From: Paenibacillus xylanilyticus | GTDB lineage: Bacteria; Bacillota; Bacilli; Paenibacillales; Paenibacillaceae | Direction: 5' to 3' | Assembly (NCBI RefSeq): GCF_009664365.1 | Contig: NZ_CP044310.1 | Span: 3,793,001 to 3,857,000 of the forward strand | DNA length: 64,000 nt | In this document: positions 26,554 to 35,183 of the stretch, piece by piece | Position numbering within the stretch: the stretch's first letter is position 1 | Layout of the letters: each line of letters starts with the position of its first letter | Notes under the pieces: generated by a model | The model's input: the letters and a program-made list of their open reading frames with translations, nothing else | What the model was told of the DNA's origin: nothing | Databases searched by the model: none | Translations under genes and position numbers: made by a program

Positions 26554-28230
26554 TTATTTCACAGACCAGTTATCAATTCTCCACTGCAACACTTCATTGA
26601 TACGATCTTCATATGCCTTGATGTCAAGCTTTTGAATCTCGGAAACGTATTCGTTCCAAACATTGTCAAACTCTGAAGTACCGGCCAAGATGGCTTTTGG
26701 CAAATATTTGGTCGACAATTCGTTCAGCTTCGTATTGGCAATCTTGGCTGGAGATCCCTCTACCACGTCGACAGACCAAGCAGGGTAAGTCACGGGATTC
26801 TCTGGTGGAGCACTGAAGAAATCGATATAGCTGTTGAAACCATATGCATCCAAAACTTCCTTATCAAACGGTTTCAGGCTTGCTTGGTATTCTTCTGGCT
26901 GATTACTTGCCGAAGTTGCGTTGCCATCGCTAAAGTAACCTTCCATTTTCGGTGCAGTTCCATAAAATGCATCTGCCTTGTTAGCAAGCTTCCAAGCAGC
27001 ATCCGCTGCCTTGTCGCGTTGTTCTTGTGTCTTCATGAAGCGGCCTTCTTCATTGACATAATAGTCTTCATCCACAATGCCCCAAGTGAGTGTTTTCTGC
27101 CATTCTTCCTCCATCAGTTTATCGAGCACTTTGAGGATTTTTACAGGGTCTTTTGCACTCACGGTAATACCGAAACCATTGTTGAGATTCAGTGCTGCGC
27201 GGTCACGATAATAGTCTTTGGTGCTGCTGTCATACACAAGCGGGAAACCTACATAAGTGCGTTCAATTTTGTCTTGCGTGATGAGGGAATCTTCCGCGCT
27301 TTGGAAATTCCAATGTTGATCGAACATGCCGAGTACGGAACCACTGGACAATTTGGCCATATATTGGTCGTAGTTCTGTGCAAACGCTTCCTTATCAAGC
27401 AAGCCTTGGGCATTGATTTCATTTAGCTTCTGATAGTACTGTTTGGCATACTCCTTATCGGCGAAGATCTCCGCCTTGCCATCGTTGACGACCACTCCGC
27501 CATCATTCGGATGACCGATCAAATGCTGAGGCGGGTTCAACAAGCCCCAGTTTTTCCAGTCATAGTTCAGGACCTCAAAACCGATGGTTGGCTTGCCGTC
27601 AATAGTCGGATATTTCTCTTTGTATTTCGCGATCAGCTCGAAGTATTCATCCAGTGTTTTAGGAGTCGGGTAACCGAACTCTTTCAGCACGGCTTTTTGA
27701 ATCCAGAACGCGGGACCGCTGTAATAGGTGTCAGCTACTTCGCCGTTATATGCACCATAGTTTGGCAGGTAGTAGATATGTCCATCATTCGGGTCCTTCA
27801 TTTGATTCCAGTACTTCTCGTAATGTTTTTTCAAATTCGGGGCGTGTTCTTCAATCAAATCTTCAAGCGGAATGACTGAACCTGCAGCTGTCAGTTTGGT
27901 ATCAGCTGAGATCAGGTCTGGATAATCCCCACCAGCAATCATAACGCCAAGCTTTTGGTTTTTGTCACCGGCCAGAAATTCGAACTTGAATGATACGCCA
28001 AGCTCATCCTTCATTTTCTTGTAAATCTTGTTGTCAGCGGTTGGCTGCTGTCCGGCCTCGTTAAGGAATACCGAGATTTCTATCGGATTGTCAGGCCCTA
28101 CCTCTGTACCGCTTCCCTCTTCTCCGCTGCCTGGGTCACTTGTACCGCCGGAACAACCAGCCAGTACAACGCTCAGTGACAACAACATGGTTGCCCCCAT
28201 ACGGAAAAACTTCTTTTTACTTTCCCCCAT
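26554..28230 (-). CDS. Xylo-oligosaccharide-type solute-binding lipoprotein (LplA-like)
   Basis: 558-residue lipoprotein: lipobox VLAGC with cysteine 26, then a Gly/Ser linker and a large family 1 binding-protein fold (KNQKLGVMIAGGDYPDLISA near residues 84-103, FWIQKAVLKEFGYPTP). This long form typically pairs with LplB/LplC permeases and binds plant-wall oligosaccharides. Position before the permeases, GH43 and GH10 genes indicates xylo-oligosaccharides as ligand. A TATAAT and a near-perfect cre box lie just upstream, and the two-component genes follow at 28407. Confidence 0.93.
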   Translation of the reverse strand: MGESKKKFFRMGATMLLSLSVVLAGCSGGTSDPGSGEEGSGTEVGPDNPIEISVFLNEAGQQPTADNKIYKKMKDELGVSFKFEFLAGDKNQKLGVMIAGGDYPDLISADTKLTAAGSVIPLEDLIEEHAPNLKKHYEKYWNQMKDPNDGHIYYLPNYGAYNGEVADTYYSGPAFWIQKAVLKEFGYPTPKTLDEYFELIAKYKEKYPTIDGKPTIGFEVLNYDWKNWGLLNPPQHLIGHPNDGGVVVNDGKAEIFADKEYAKQYYQKLNEINAQGLLDKEAFAQNYDQYMAKLSSGSVLGMFDQHWNFQSAEDSLITQDKIERTYVGFPLVYDSSTKDYYRDRAALNLNNGFGITVSAKDPVKILKVLDKLMEEEWQKTLTWGIVDEDYYVNEEGRFMKTQEQRDKAADAAWKLANKADAFYGTAPKMEGYFSDGNATSASNQPEEYQASLKPFDKEVLDAYGFNSYIDFFSAPPENPVTYPAWSVDVVEGSPAKIANTKLNELSTKYLPKAILAGTSEFDNVWNEYVSEIQKLDIKAYEDRINEVLQWRIDNWSVK

Positions 28231-28261
28231 AAAGCACCTCCAAAGTTTGATTACGCCTTCA

Positions 28262-28275
28262 TGAAAGCCCTTTCA
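28262..28275 (-). promoter_or_regulatory. Candidate cre box of the xylan operon
   Basis: TGAAAGCCCTTTCA is a perfect palindrome and differs from the cre consensus at one base (C for G in the central CG). It lies 32 bp before the lipoprotein start, a few bases downstream of the likely transcription start. Confidence 0.6.
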
Positions 28276-28288
28276 TTTGAATAATTTC

Positions 28289-28294
28289 ATTATA
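28289..28294 (-). promoter_or_regulatory. Candidate -10 element of the xylan operon
   Basis: TATAAT on the minus strand, 59 bp before the lipoprotein start. The -35 region is poor, which fits activation by the AraC-type response regulators. A tandem AATCTAT repeat at 28359-28372 lies about 70 bp upstream and could be their site. Confidence 0.45.
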
Positions 28295-28406
28295 AATTTA
28301 ATGGTAAATGGAAAATACACCCGAATTATAGCTCTTTCCGAGAAAAACTCAGGTTTTCAATCTATAATCTATAGATTCAACCGTACACATTTTATAAAAG
28401 ATTTTC

Positions 28407-29948
28407 TTAGACATGTTTCTTATACTCATTCGGAGACATGTTCAGCCTTTTCTCAAACTGCTTCAAAAAATGATGGTAGGTGGAATATCCAACTTTTTCG
28501 GAGACCTCACTATTTTTGAATTGATTCATTTGGAGTAAACGGCAAGCTTCCTCAATCCTCAAATTATGTAACAGTTCATTGAAACCAATGCCATTTTTTC
28601 GTATAAGCAGCTGTCCCAGGTAGGCTGGGTGCAAGAAGAAACGCTCGGCAAGCATTTTAATGCTCAACCCTTCCCGGTAGTGCTCATGAATGTAATCGTT
28701 GATATCCTGTACTATACCCTGCGCTTCGGAAGCATTCTCCTTAAGCAAAAGTTCAAAACACACTCGCCCGCACGACTGCAGCATGTCAATCAGATCGTTC
28801 CATGTCAGCAGGCGTTCATCCAGATTGGGGATATCGAACAGACGATTTGGAGCACCGGAATCCTGTGCCAGTTCGCCTCGCATATATGCTCGAATCTCAT
28901 GAAGCAGGTAGATCACGTATTTGCGCGCCTCCTCCGGGTGAACTCGTAACTGGCGAAAAGATTGCTCAATATAATCCACTGCTGACTTGTAGGCATCGTG
29001 GTCGATGAGTTGAAATGCCCCCAGGATTCTCGCCGTGAGTTCTACCTGATCATCATGTCTTTGGAACGTAAGATCCTTAAGGCTCTCATAGTCCATCACG
29101 CCAATCCTATTCGTTTCATAAAAGGTATGCAGGAGCGCTTTTTCTGCTGTGACCCTGGACTGATTAATGAAAAGAAGTGAAGACGCCGCTTCACCAATGG
29201 CCATAAATGCGCGAAAGTCCACCAAACGGCGCGCCAGTTCCTCCAATCGCTGTCTAGCCCTACTGCTCGTGCCATGGGAGGCTGATTCAGCACTCCCAAA
29301 CACGATGGAAACCAGATCATTTCGCAAACGAATCACATACATGGCTTGTGACCTGTCCAAAAATTCCGCAGCAACCGTGCTCCACCTGCAATAATCCTCT
29401 GCCGCGATCTGAACGAGGCATACATTCCAAACATGAGAGGAGCTCGACAAGGACTCCAGTACACCAGCGGCTTCTGTTGACAATTCTTTACCTGTTAGAG
29501 CCTCCTTCATGGCCAGATTCTCCTTCTCTCTCTGTGCCACCTGCCCGACGTATAGTTGTTCCCGCTCCTTAGCCAGTTCCTGTCCCACCTGACGGATCTC
29601 CAGCTCGGCCTGTTCCTCATCCAGCGGTTTAAGCAAATAACGAGAGACTCTATATTTGAGCGCCTTTCGTGCATAATCAAAATCACTGTACCCTGTCAGG
29701 ATAATGAATTTGGTAGACTCGTTGCCCCTGCGTCTCCACTCCTCAATCATCTCCAGGCCGTTCATCACCGGCATATGAATATCAACCATGACCAGATCGG
29801 GCTTCAGCTCCTCCATTTGCTTCAGGCCCTCCGAACCGTTTCCGCAGACCCCGCATACCTCAAAGCCAAGGTTCTCCCATGGTATCCATAACTGAAGGCC
29901 CTCAAGCGCCAAAGGCTCATCGTCAATTAACAACACTTTAAATGCCAT
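28407..29948 (-). CDS. YesN-type response regulator, AraC output
   Basis: 513 residues. Receiver (1-125) with LLIDDEP, phospho-acceptor Asp56 in LVMVDIHMP and RYLLKPLDE; AraC DNA-binding domain at about 410-510 (MLAERFFLHPAYLGQLLIRK, ending MSPNEYKK). The ATG at 29948 lies inside the end of the kinase gene (11-bp overlap), so the pair is coupled. It stands directly upstream of the xylan importer and most likely activates it, as XynC does in Geobacillus stearothermophilus. Confidence 0.93.
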   Translation of the reverse strand: MAFKVLLIDDEPLALEGLQLWIPWENLGFEVCGVCGNGSEGLKQMEELKPDLVMVDIHMPVMNGLEMIEEWRRRGNESTKFIILTGYSDFDYARKALKYRVSRYLLKPLDEEQAELEIRQVGQELAKEREQLYVGQVAQREKENLAMKEALTGKELSTEAAGVLESLSSSSHVWNVCLVQIAAEDYCRWSTVAAEFLDRSQAMYVIRLRNDLVSIVFGSAESASHGTSSRARQRLEELARRLVDFRAFMAIGEAASSLLFINQSRVTAEKALLHTFYETNRIGVMDYESLKDLTFQRHDDQVELTARILGAFQLIDHDAYKSAVDYIEQSFRQLRVHPEEARKYVIYLLHEIRAYMRGELAQDSGAPNRLFDIPNLDERLLTWNDLIDMLQSCGRVCFELLLKENASEAQGIVQDINDYIHEHYREGLSIKMLAERFFLHPAYLGQLLIRKNGIGFNELLHNLRIEEACRLLQMNQFKNSEVSEKVGYSTYHHFLKQFEKRLNMSPNEYKKHV

Positions 29949-31776
29949 CGTCCACGCCTCCCTTTACATCCTGACGTTCCAGCAATTGCAACGGGATTTC
30001 AAAGGATACCTCAGTCCCCTCCCCGATCCTGCTTACCAGGTTAAAATTCACTTTATCGTCGTAGTACAATTCAAGACGGCGATATACATTTCGAATTCCA
30101 ATATTGTTTCCGCCGCTCTCTTCCTTGCTTCGCATGTGATACAGAACCTCTTGAAGCCGTTCCTTGTCCATACCCTTTCCATTGTCAGATACGACAACAC
30201 GCAGATGCTCATTCACAATTTCAGCTTGAATCTTCACATAGCCAAGCCCCTCAATGGCCTGAATGCCATGTTTGCATGCATTTTCCGCCAGCTGTTGGAT
30301 ACTCATTTTGGGTATTTTATATCGCCTTGCCTCTTCAGTGATGTCAATATAGTATTCAAACTTGTCCCGGAAACGGAATTTCTCAATACCCAGGTACATG
30401 ACTGTAAAGCTCATTTCCTCCTCCAGCGTGACCACATCGTCCTTCCAGTTCAACAGACGGCGAAGCAGCTTGGAGAGATCCTTGATGATATCCTTCACGT
30501 CCGCATAGTTATTCTTGGTACTAACCACAAGCAGCGCATTCAACGTATTGAATAAAAAGTGAGGATTCATCTGGCTTTGCAGTAGATTAAGCTCAGCTCG
30601 AATGCGCTCAGCCTCCTGGCTTCGCTGCTGAATTTCGAGCTTGTACACATTGTTGATCAACGAATGGATTCGTGCTGTCATTATATTGAAATTGCTTATC
30701 AAATGCCCAATCTCGTCGTGCCCACCATCCATGTTGATTAGTTCGAACTTCTCGTTACCCACCTTCTGCATATGTCTCGACAGCCGCTTAACACGATAAT
30801 TGTAGGAACGGAGCATGACATAAATGAAAATGGAAGTGAGCAGCGTAATAATCCCGGCCAGCATCCCAAAATAAAGCTGCATCGATAACATCGCTTGTTT
30901 GACACGTGTTTCCTGAGGAACACCAATCAGCTTCCAGCCTTTCACATAACTAGCACTACCGATAGGGACGATATGCAAGTCTTTGTCTGCCGCTTTGCTC
31001 ATATCAAACAAAGCATAGCTACTCTCCATCTCGCCCTGATACTTGTCATCCGCAGATACAATAATTTGATTCTGGGCATTCACCAGATACAGATCCAGAG
31101 AACTCTTTTCTCTGGCAATCACATCATAGAAGCGACTAACGTAGAAATCGATGCGTACCAATTTCTGATAAGAGTTGTCGGCGTTATAGTAATCCATTTT
31201 TTCGATCACGCTTAAATACGAAGAGGTTGCAGCACGATCATTCGTTGCCTGATCACGGTACGCAAGCACTTTCAGCGTTTCCCCAGCAGCCTTCCACTGC
31301 TCGAACCAGGTTCCGGAGCGTACGTCGTTGTCCAGAACATAATAATCCCCGCCAGGCACAATGGTCGGATTTTCGGTGTAAACCCCTATTCGCTGAATTT
31401 GGTTGTTCACAGGAATATAGGAAGTCACCCGATGACGAAGCTGATCATCGAGTGTGTTATAGAAATCCAGCTGACTTTCATACACACGATCCATGGATTC
31501 GGTCAACAACTTGTCCGTAATCAAGGCATGACTGACGGCAACGCCGCCATCAATCATGGTGTGAATATCCTTTCTTGCACGCTCCAGTGAGATTTGTAAA
31601 TTCTGCTCTTCCCGTTCCTTGATCAATCCAGACATACGATCCATAAACAAAACATTGCTTACAAAGATAGGAAGCAAAATACCAATGACATATATCAATA
31701 TAAATTTGTAATTCAAGGGTATATCGTTCACGATGCTGCGAAAACGGATTGTTCTGAACATGTTTGCTATCGCCAT
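29938..31776 (-). CDS. YesM-type sensor histidine kinase
   Basis: 612 residues: transmembrane helix near 22-45, a sensor domain of about 245 residues outside the membrane (Cache-like length), second helix near 290-312, HAMP segment, His in LQSQMNPHFLFNTLNA, and a catalytic domain with MSIQQLAENACKHGI and DNGKGM. The start is ATG at 31776; an ATG 15 bp inside, with AAGGATGG before it, is equally possible. It lies between two response regulators and may signal extracellular xylo-oligosaccharides. Confidence 0.92.
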   Translation of the reverse strand: MAIANMFRTIRFRSIVNDIPLNYKFILIYVIGILLPIFVSNVLFMDRMSGLIKEREEQNLQISLERARKDIHTMIDGGVAVSHALITDKLLTESMDRVYESQLDFYNTLDDQLRHRVTSYIPVNNQIQRIGVYTENPTIVPGGDYYVLDNDVRSGTWFEQWKAAGETLKVLAYRDQATNDRAATSSYLSVIEKMDYYNADNSYQKLVRIDFYVSRFYDVIAREKSSLDLYLVNAQNQIIVSADDKYQGEMESSYALFDMSKAADKDLHIVPIGSASYVKGWKLIGVPQETRVKQAMLSMQLYFGMLAGIITLLTSIFIYVMLRSYNYRVKRLSRHMQKVGNEKFELINMDGGHDEIGHLISNFNIMTARIHSLINNVYKLEIQQRSQEAERIRAELNLLQSQMNPHFLFNTLNALLVVSTKNNYADVKDIIKDLSKLLRRLLNWKDDVVTLEEEMSFTVMYLGIEKFRFRDKFEYYIDITEEARRYKIPKMSIQQLAENACKHGIQAIEGLGYVKIQAEIVNEHLRVVVSDNGKGMDKERLQEVLYHMRSKEESGGNNIGIRNVYRRLELYYDDKVNFNLVSRIGEGTEVSFEIPLQLLERQDVKGGVDDGI

Positions 31777-31808
31777 CCTTCATTCGTACTTCTCATCTCT
31801 TGGGGGAT

Positions 31809-33335
31809 CTATTGCTGCTTACGATATGCAGAAGGTGCCATGCCCGTCATTCGCTTGAACTGACTTACAAAATAGTCTGCATTCGGATAACCAGACTGTA
31901 CCGCAATGTCAGCGACGCATGCGCAGCTTTGGCGTAATAGCCTTTTCGCTTCCTCAATCCGTTTATCATTTAAATATTCCCGAAACGTTTTGCCCGTCTG
32001 CTGTTTGAATGCCTGCCCCAAATAATTGGCGTTCATATGAAATTGATGTGCGAGCTCCTGAAGCTGCAGCTTCTTACGGAATTCCTGATTGACATATTGC
32101 ACCACACGAAAAATGGTACTGCATTCCTTTTCTTTTCTTTGCTGCTGCAGCGCCTCCAAAGCGTTCAAACATAACACACGTGCATAATCCAGAAATGCTG
32201 GATAGGAGTCGATTTTCGTAATGCCGCCTGCCTTATTTTGAACGTGAAGCATAAAACTGCCCATATCTCCATCCAGCTCTTTCAACTCCTTGAGAATACT
32301 CATTTCAAGAGCAAGCAATTGAACACGGACGTATTCCATATTAGAGAAAGGCAATCCCAAGTCAGGATCAGCAAGAAGTGCTTGAATCTTTCCTTCCAAC
32401 CGATCATGTTCACCAGAAAGAATGACTTCCATTAGACTGGCTAAAGCTTTTTGATTCACACTGGCCAATGGGTCACTCTGCGGCAGATCCTGATGATGAA
32501 CAAATCCGCCCCCTCCTTGATAACGCTTCCATCTCAGAGCAAACAAAGCTTTCTCGTAGGCTGATCGCATACCGAACGCTGTGCCCGAATGATGTCCAAC
32601 GGCGACAATCATGGATGAATGACCAGCATAGGTCTCCACGATATTTCTGCCCATTGACTCAAGGAGCTTCAAGGAATTATCGATATCGGCAGCGAACACT
32701 CCGAGGTTTCCTTCAGCATCCACAAAAGGTTCGGACCAATGGGAACCACCAAAAGCATGTATTCGCTCTTTCACGTCATCTTTACTGATATCCGTGGCAA
32801 TTAGAAGACAGGCCATATTCTCTTGACCATCCATTTGCAGCATGGTATTCACTTCGTCCCGAAGCCCCATGCTGTCTTCCCCTTGAATCAGCCGATCAAA
32901 CAAACAATTCACATACAGGGCACGATCACGCTGGTGTATTTCAGCCGAAATCTGTTCTTCCTGAATTTTACGCCCCATCTGTTCCAACACGTTTTCGATC
33001 TCGATCTCATCAATGGGCTTGAGCAAGTAGTCCTCCACTCTCTGCTCCAGCGCTGTTTTTACATACTCAAAGCTGTCATATCCACTTAATATAACGAATC
33101 GGGGTGATTTGGCCAGCTCATGCTTGGAACGGTCGATCAGTTCCAGGCCACTCACAGAAGGCATATGAATATCTGTAAACACCAGGTCCGGTTGAAGACT
33201 TTCGATCATGGACCAGGCGGCATTGCCATTCTCCGCCTCACCACAGATGCGAAAACCGTATTTGTCCCAATTCACCATGGTTCTCAGGCCTTCGAGCACC
33301 CACGGCTCATCATCCACTAATAGAACTTTCATCAT
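31809..33335 (-). CDS. Second YesN-type response regulator, AraC output
   Basis: 508 residues with an intact receiver (LLVDDEP, Asp near 55 in LVFTDIHMPS, DYLLKPIDE), a long middle region, and an AraC domain at about 405-505 (HQFHMNANYLGQAFKQQTG; ending APSAYRKQQ). The ATG at 33335 follows GGGAGGGGGAACACAA. It heads a regulator-kinase-regulator operon; two response regulators for one kinase resembles the Geobacillus xylan locus with its extra regulator. A near-cre site lies 41 bp upstream of its start. Confidence 0.93.
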   Translation of the reverse strand: MMKVLLVDDEPWVLEGLRTMVNWDKYGFRICGEAENGNAAWSMIESLQPDLVFTDIHMPSVSGLELIDRSKHELAKSPRFVILSGYDSFEYVKTALEQRVEDYLLKPIDEIEIENVLEQMGRKIQEEQISAEIHQRDRALYVNCLFDRLIQGEDSMGLRDEVNTMLQMDGQENMACLLIATDISKDDVKERIHAFGGSHWSEPFVDAEGNLGVFAADIDNSLKLLESMGRNIVETYAGHSSMIVAVGHHSGTAFGMRSAYEKALFALRWKRYQGGGGFVHHQDLPQSDPLASVNQKALASLMEVILSGEHDRLEGKIQALLADPDLGLPFSNMEYVRVQLLALEMSILKELKELDGDMGSFMLHVQNKAGGITKIDSYPAFLDYARVLCLNALEALQQQRKEKECSTIFRVVQYVNQEFRKKLQLQELAHQFHMNANYLGQAFKQQTGKTFREYLNDKRIEEAKRLLRQSCACVADIAVQSGYPNADYFVSQFKRMTGMAPSAYRKQQ

Positions 33336-33869
33336 TTGTGTTCCCCCTCCCAGCTAATGAAGTTTGTATGATGTTTGAGAGCGATTTCATCATATTTTAT
33401 CATATGAACAGCACCATTAGGGCCAGCCAATGTAAAGCAATAAATTATCATACACAGAAAAAGTGTACCATTACAATTATCTTGAGTTTTCAATCCTTAC
33501 ACAATAAACAATACTTGATATAACAACCAAAGCTTTACTCTTTTATAATAAATATAATAATATGAGATGCGCAAAACATTAATCAAGATATTTAGTTGCC
33601 GTCTAATGGAACGGATGTTTTCTCTGTTGAAATGTTGAAACTCCCCATACAAAAGAGAAAAAGCATAAAAATATGCTCATCTCTTGAAATAACTCTATCA
33701 AAATTGATTCTCCGAACACATCTGCTTTTATTAAATTAATCCGACATTCGGAAAGCAAGGTTCCAATCCATATCCTGCCTGTAACCCATTTTTCTTGTCT
33801 TCGTGCCCTTCGGGAAACCTCTAAGCATACATTAGCTTCATAAGCAGCAAATCATTACGGAGGTATAAA
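33336..33869. other. Divergent intergenic region before the GT61 gene
   Basis: 534 bp, AT-rich, no convincing gene. It contains the near-cre site at 33376-33389 and a small hairpin AGCATA-AAAA-TATGCT around 33664. I found no clear promoter pair for either flanking gene. Confidence 0.6.
33376..33389 (-). promoter_or_regulatory. Candidate cre box of the regulator operon
   Basis: TGAGAGCGATTTCA has one mismatch to the cre consensus and lies 41 bp before the first response regulator. It would place the sensory genes under catabolite control as well. Confidence 0.5.
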
Positions 33870-35024
33870 ATGAATGAACCATGTAGAAATGCCAAATCGA
33901 CATGCATAGAGTCAAATATGTACGGTTTCTACAGGGACATTTGGGAATGGGAGGCTTCCGTTTGCTCCGTCATTAATGAACAGGTCTCTCCTTTTGATTT
34001 TGGTGAAGCCGCTAAATACGAGATCCCGAAAACCCTTGAAACGGAAATTCACCATTATTTGACGCCCTATACCCTTCATCCCAAAGGCGGATATGTTGCA
34101 TACTTATCGAATGGACGTGTTTGGGGATCATCAGGTTCTATCCTTACATCGGAAGGAAAGCTGATCTTCGATCTTTCTCCAGAATACGATGGTAAACGAA
34201 ACAGAATGCTGACACTGGAAGAGCACCCCGCTTTGGATCAAAGAAAGATGAAGGAAGAGCTGCACATCCAAGGAACAGCTGCCGCTCTGACTTTTTGTGG
34301 GAGTCATAATTATTTTCATTGGTTGTATGATGTACTGCCGCGGCTCGGTATGCTGCGGATTTTGAATATTCCTTTTCAATATCTAATCATGAATCCGAAT
34401 CCTCATGGAACATTTGTGAAGGAAACGTTATCTATGTTTGGCGTATCGGAATCGTCCGTGATTCGTACCGGAGATGATCGTGAAATTCGGGCCGATCGAT
34501 TGGTCGTGCCTTCTGTAATGATGAACTCCCATTATCCGCCTTGGACGACATCTATCCTTCGCACGTTTATGCTGCCCGGACGCGATACAGCGGCGCATTC
34601 ACCTAGTCGCATTTTCATTTCCCGGAGTAAAGCCTCTGTGAGACACATAGTTAACGAGGGTGAAGTAATCCGTCTATTAGAAGCATATGGGTTCATTCTA
34701 GTTTGTCTGGAAGATTGGAGCATTGCCCAGCAAATACAGCTCTTTGCTTCCGCAAAAGCAATCGTTTCACCGCATGGAGCCGGGCTGTCCAATCTCGCTT
34801 TCTGTAAGAAGGGAACGTTGGTCGTCGAAATTTTCCATATCAGGCATGTAGTCCCCACTTATTGGATGATCAGCAATCATAATAAACTCGATTATTACAT
34901 GATGTATGGGCAAGGCGCCGGGACAACACAAGATTTTTTTGCAGGATTGGAGGACTTCGTGGTCGATCTGGATCGGCTGGAGCAAACGCTCCGTCTGGCC
35001 GGGTTAAGCAAGCAGGTTACCTAA
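33870..35024 (+). CDS. Glycosyltransferase family 61 protein (DUF563)
   Basis: 384 residues, no signal or membrane segment. Motifs of the GT61 family: FCGSHNYFHWLYDVLPRLGML (about residues 149-169), ISRSKASVRHIVNE, and near the C-terminus AIVSPHGAGLSNLAFCKKGT followed by VVEIF. GT61 enzymes transfer sugars such as xylose, arabinose or GlcNAc from nucleotide sugars. ATG at 33870 follows CGGAGGT. It is monocistronic on the opposite strand, with a strong terminator after it; acceptor and donor cannot be told from the sequence. Confidence 0.85.
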   Translation: MNEPCRNAKSTCIESNMYGFYRDIWEWEASVCSVINEQVSPFDFGEAAKYEIPKTLETEIHHYLTPYTLHPKGGYVAYLSNGRVWGSSGSILTSEGKLIFDLSPEYDGKRNRMLTLEEHPALDQRKMKEELHIQGTAAALTFCGSHNYFHWLYDVLPRLGMLRILNIPFQYLIMNPNPHGTFVKETLSMFGVSESSVIRTGDDREIRADRLVVPSVMMNSHYPPWTTSILRTFMLPGRDTAAHSPSRIFISRSKASVRHIVNEGEVIRLLEAYGFILVCLEDWSIAQQIQLFASAKAIVSPHGAGLSNLAFCKKGTLVVEIFHIRHVVPTYWMISNHNKLDYYMMYGQGAGTTQDFFAGLEDFVVDLDRLEQTLRLAGLSKQVT

Positions 35025-35147
35025 GCAACTCATCCGACCACACCTTGGCGGCAAGTGGAACCAGGTTTCGATACAACGCTACTCACTTATTAACCATGAC
35101 TTATGCTGCATCTAATACAAGAAGTTGTTCTAGGTTAGAGGACAGCA

Positions 35148-35178
35148 AAAAGGACTGGTTCCATGAACCAGTCCTTTT
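35148..35178. terminator. Bidirectional terminator
   Basis: A perfect 14-bp stem (AAAAGGACTGGTTC and complement) with loop CAT and runs of A and T on either side. It ends the GT61 gene on the plus strand and the cyanuric acid operon on the minus strand. Confidence 0.92.
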
Positions 35179-35183
35179 CGAAT

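Noticed and set aside
28359..28377. Palindrome and tandem repeat AATCTATAATCTATAGATT as a firm operator
   Set aside because: Short and AT-rich; kept only as a remark on the xylan promoter, since chance occurrence is likely.
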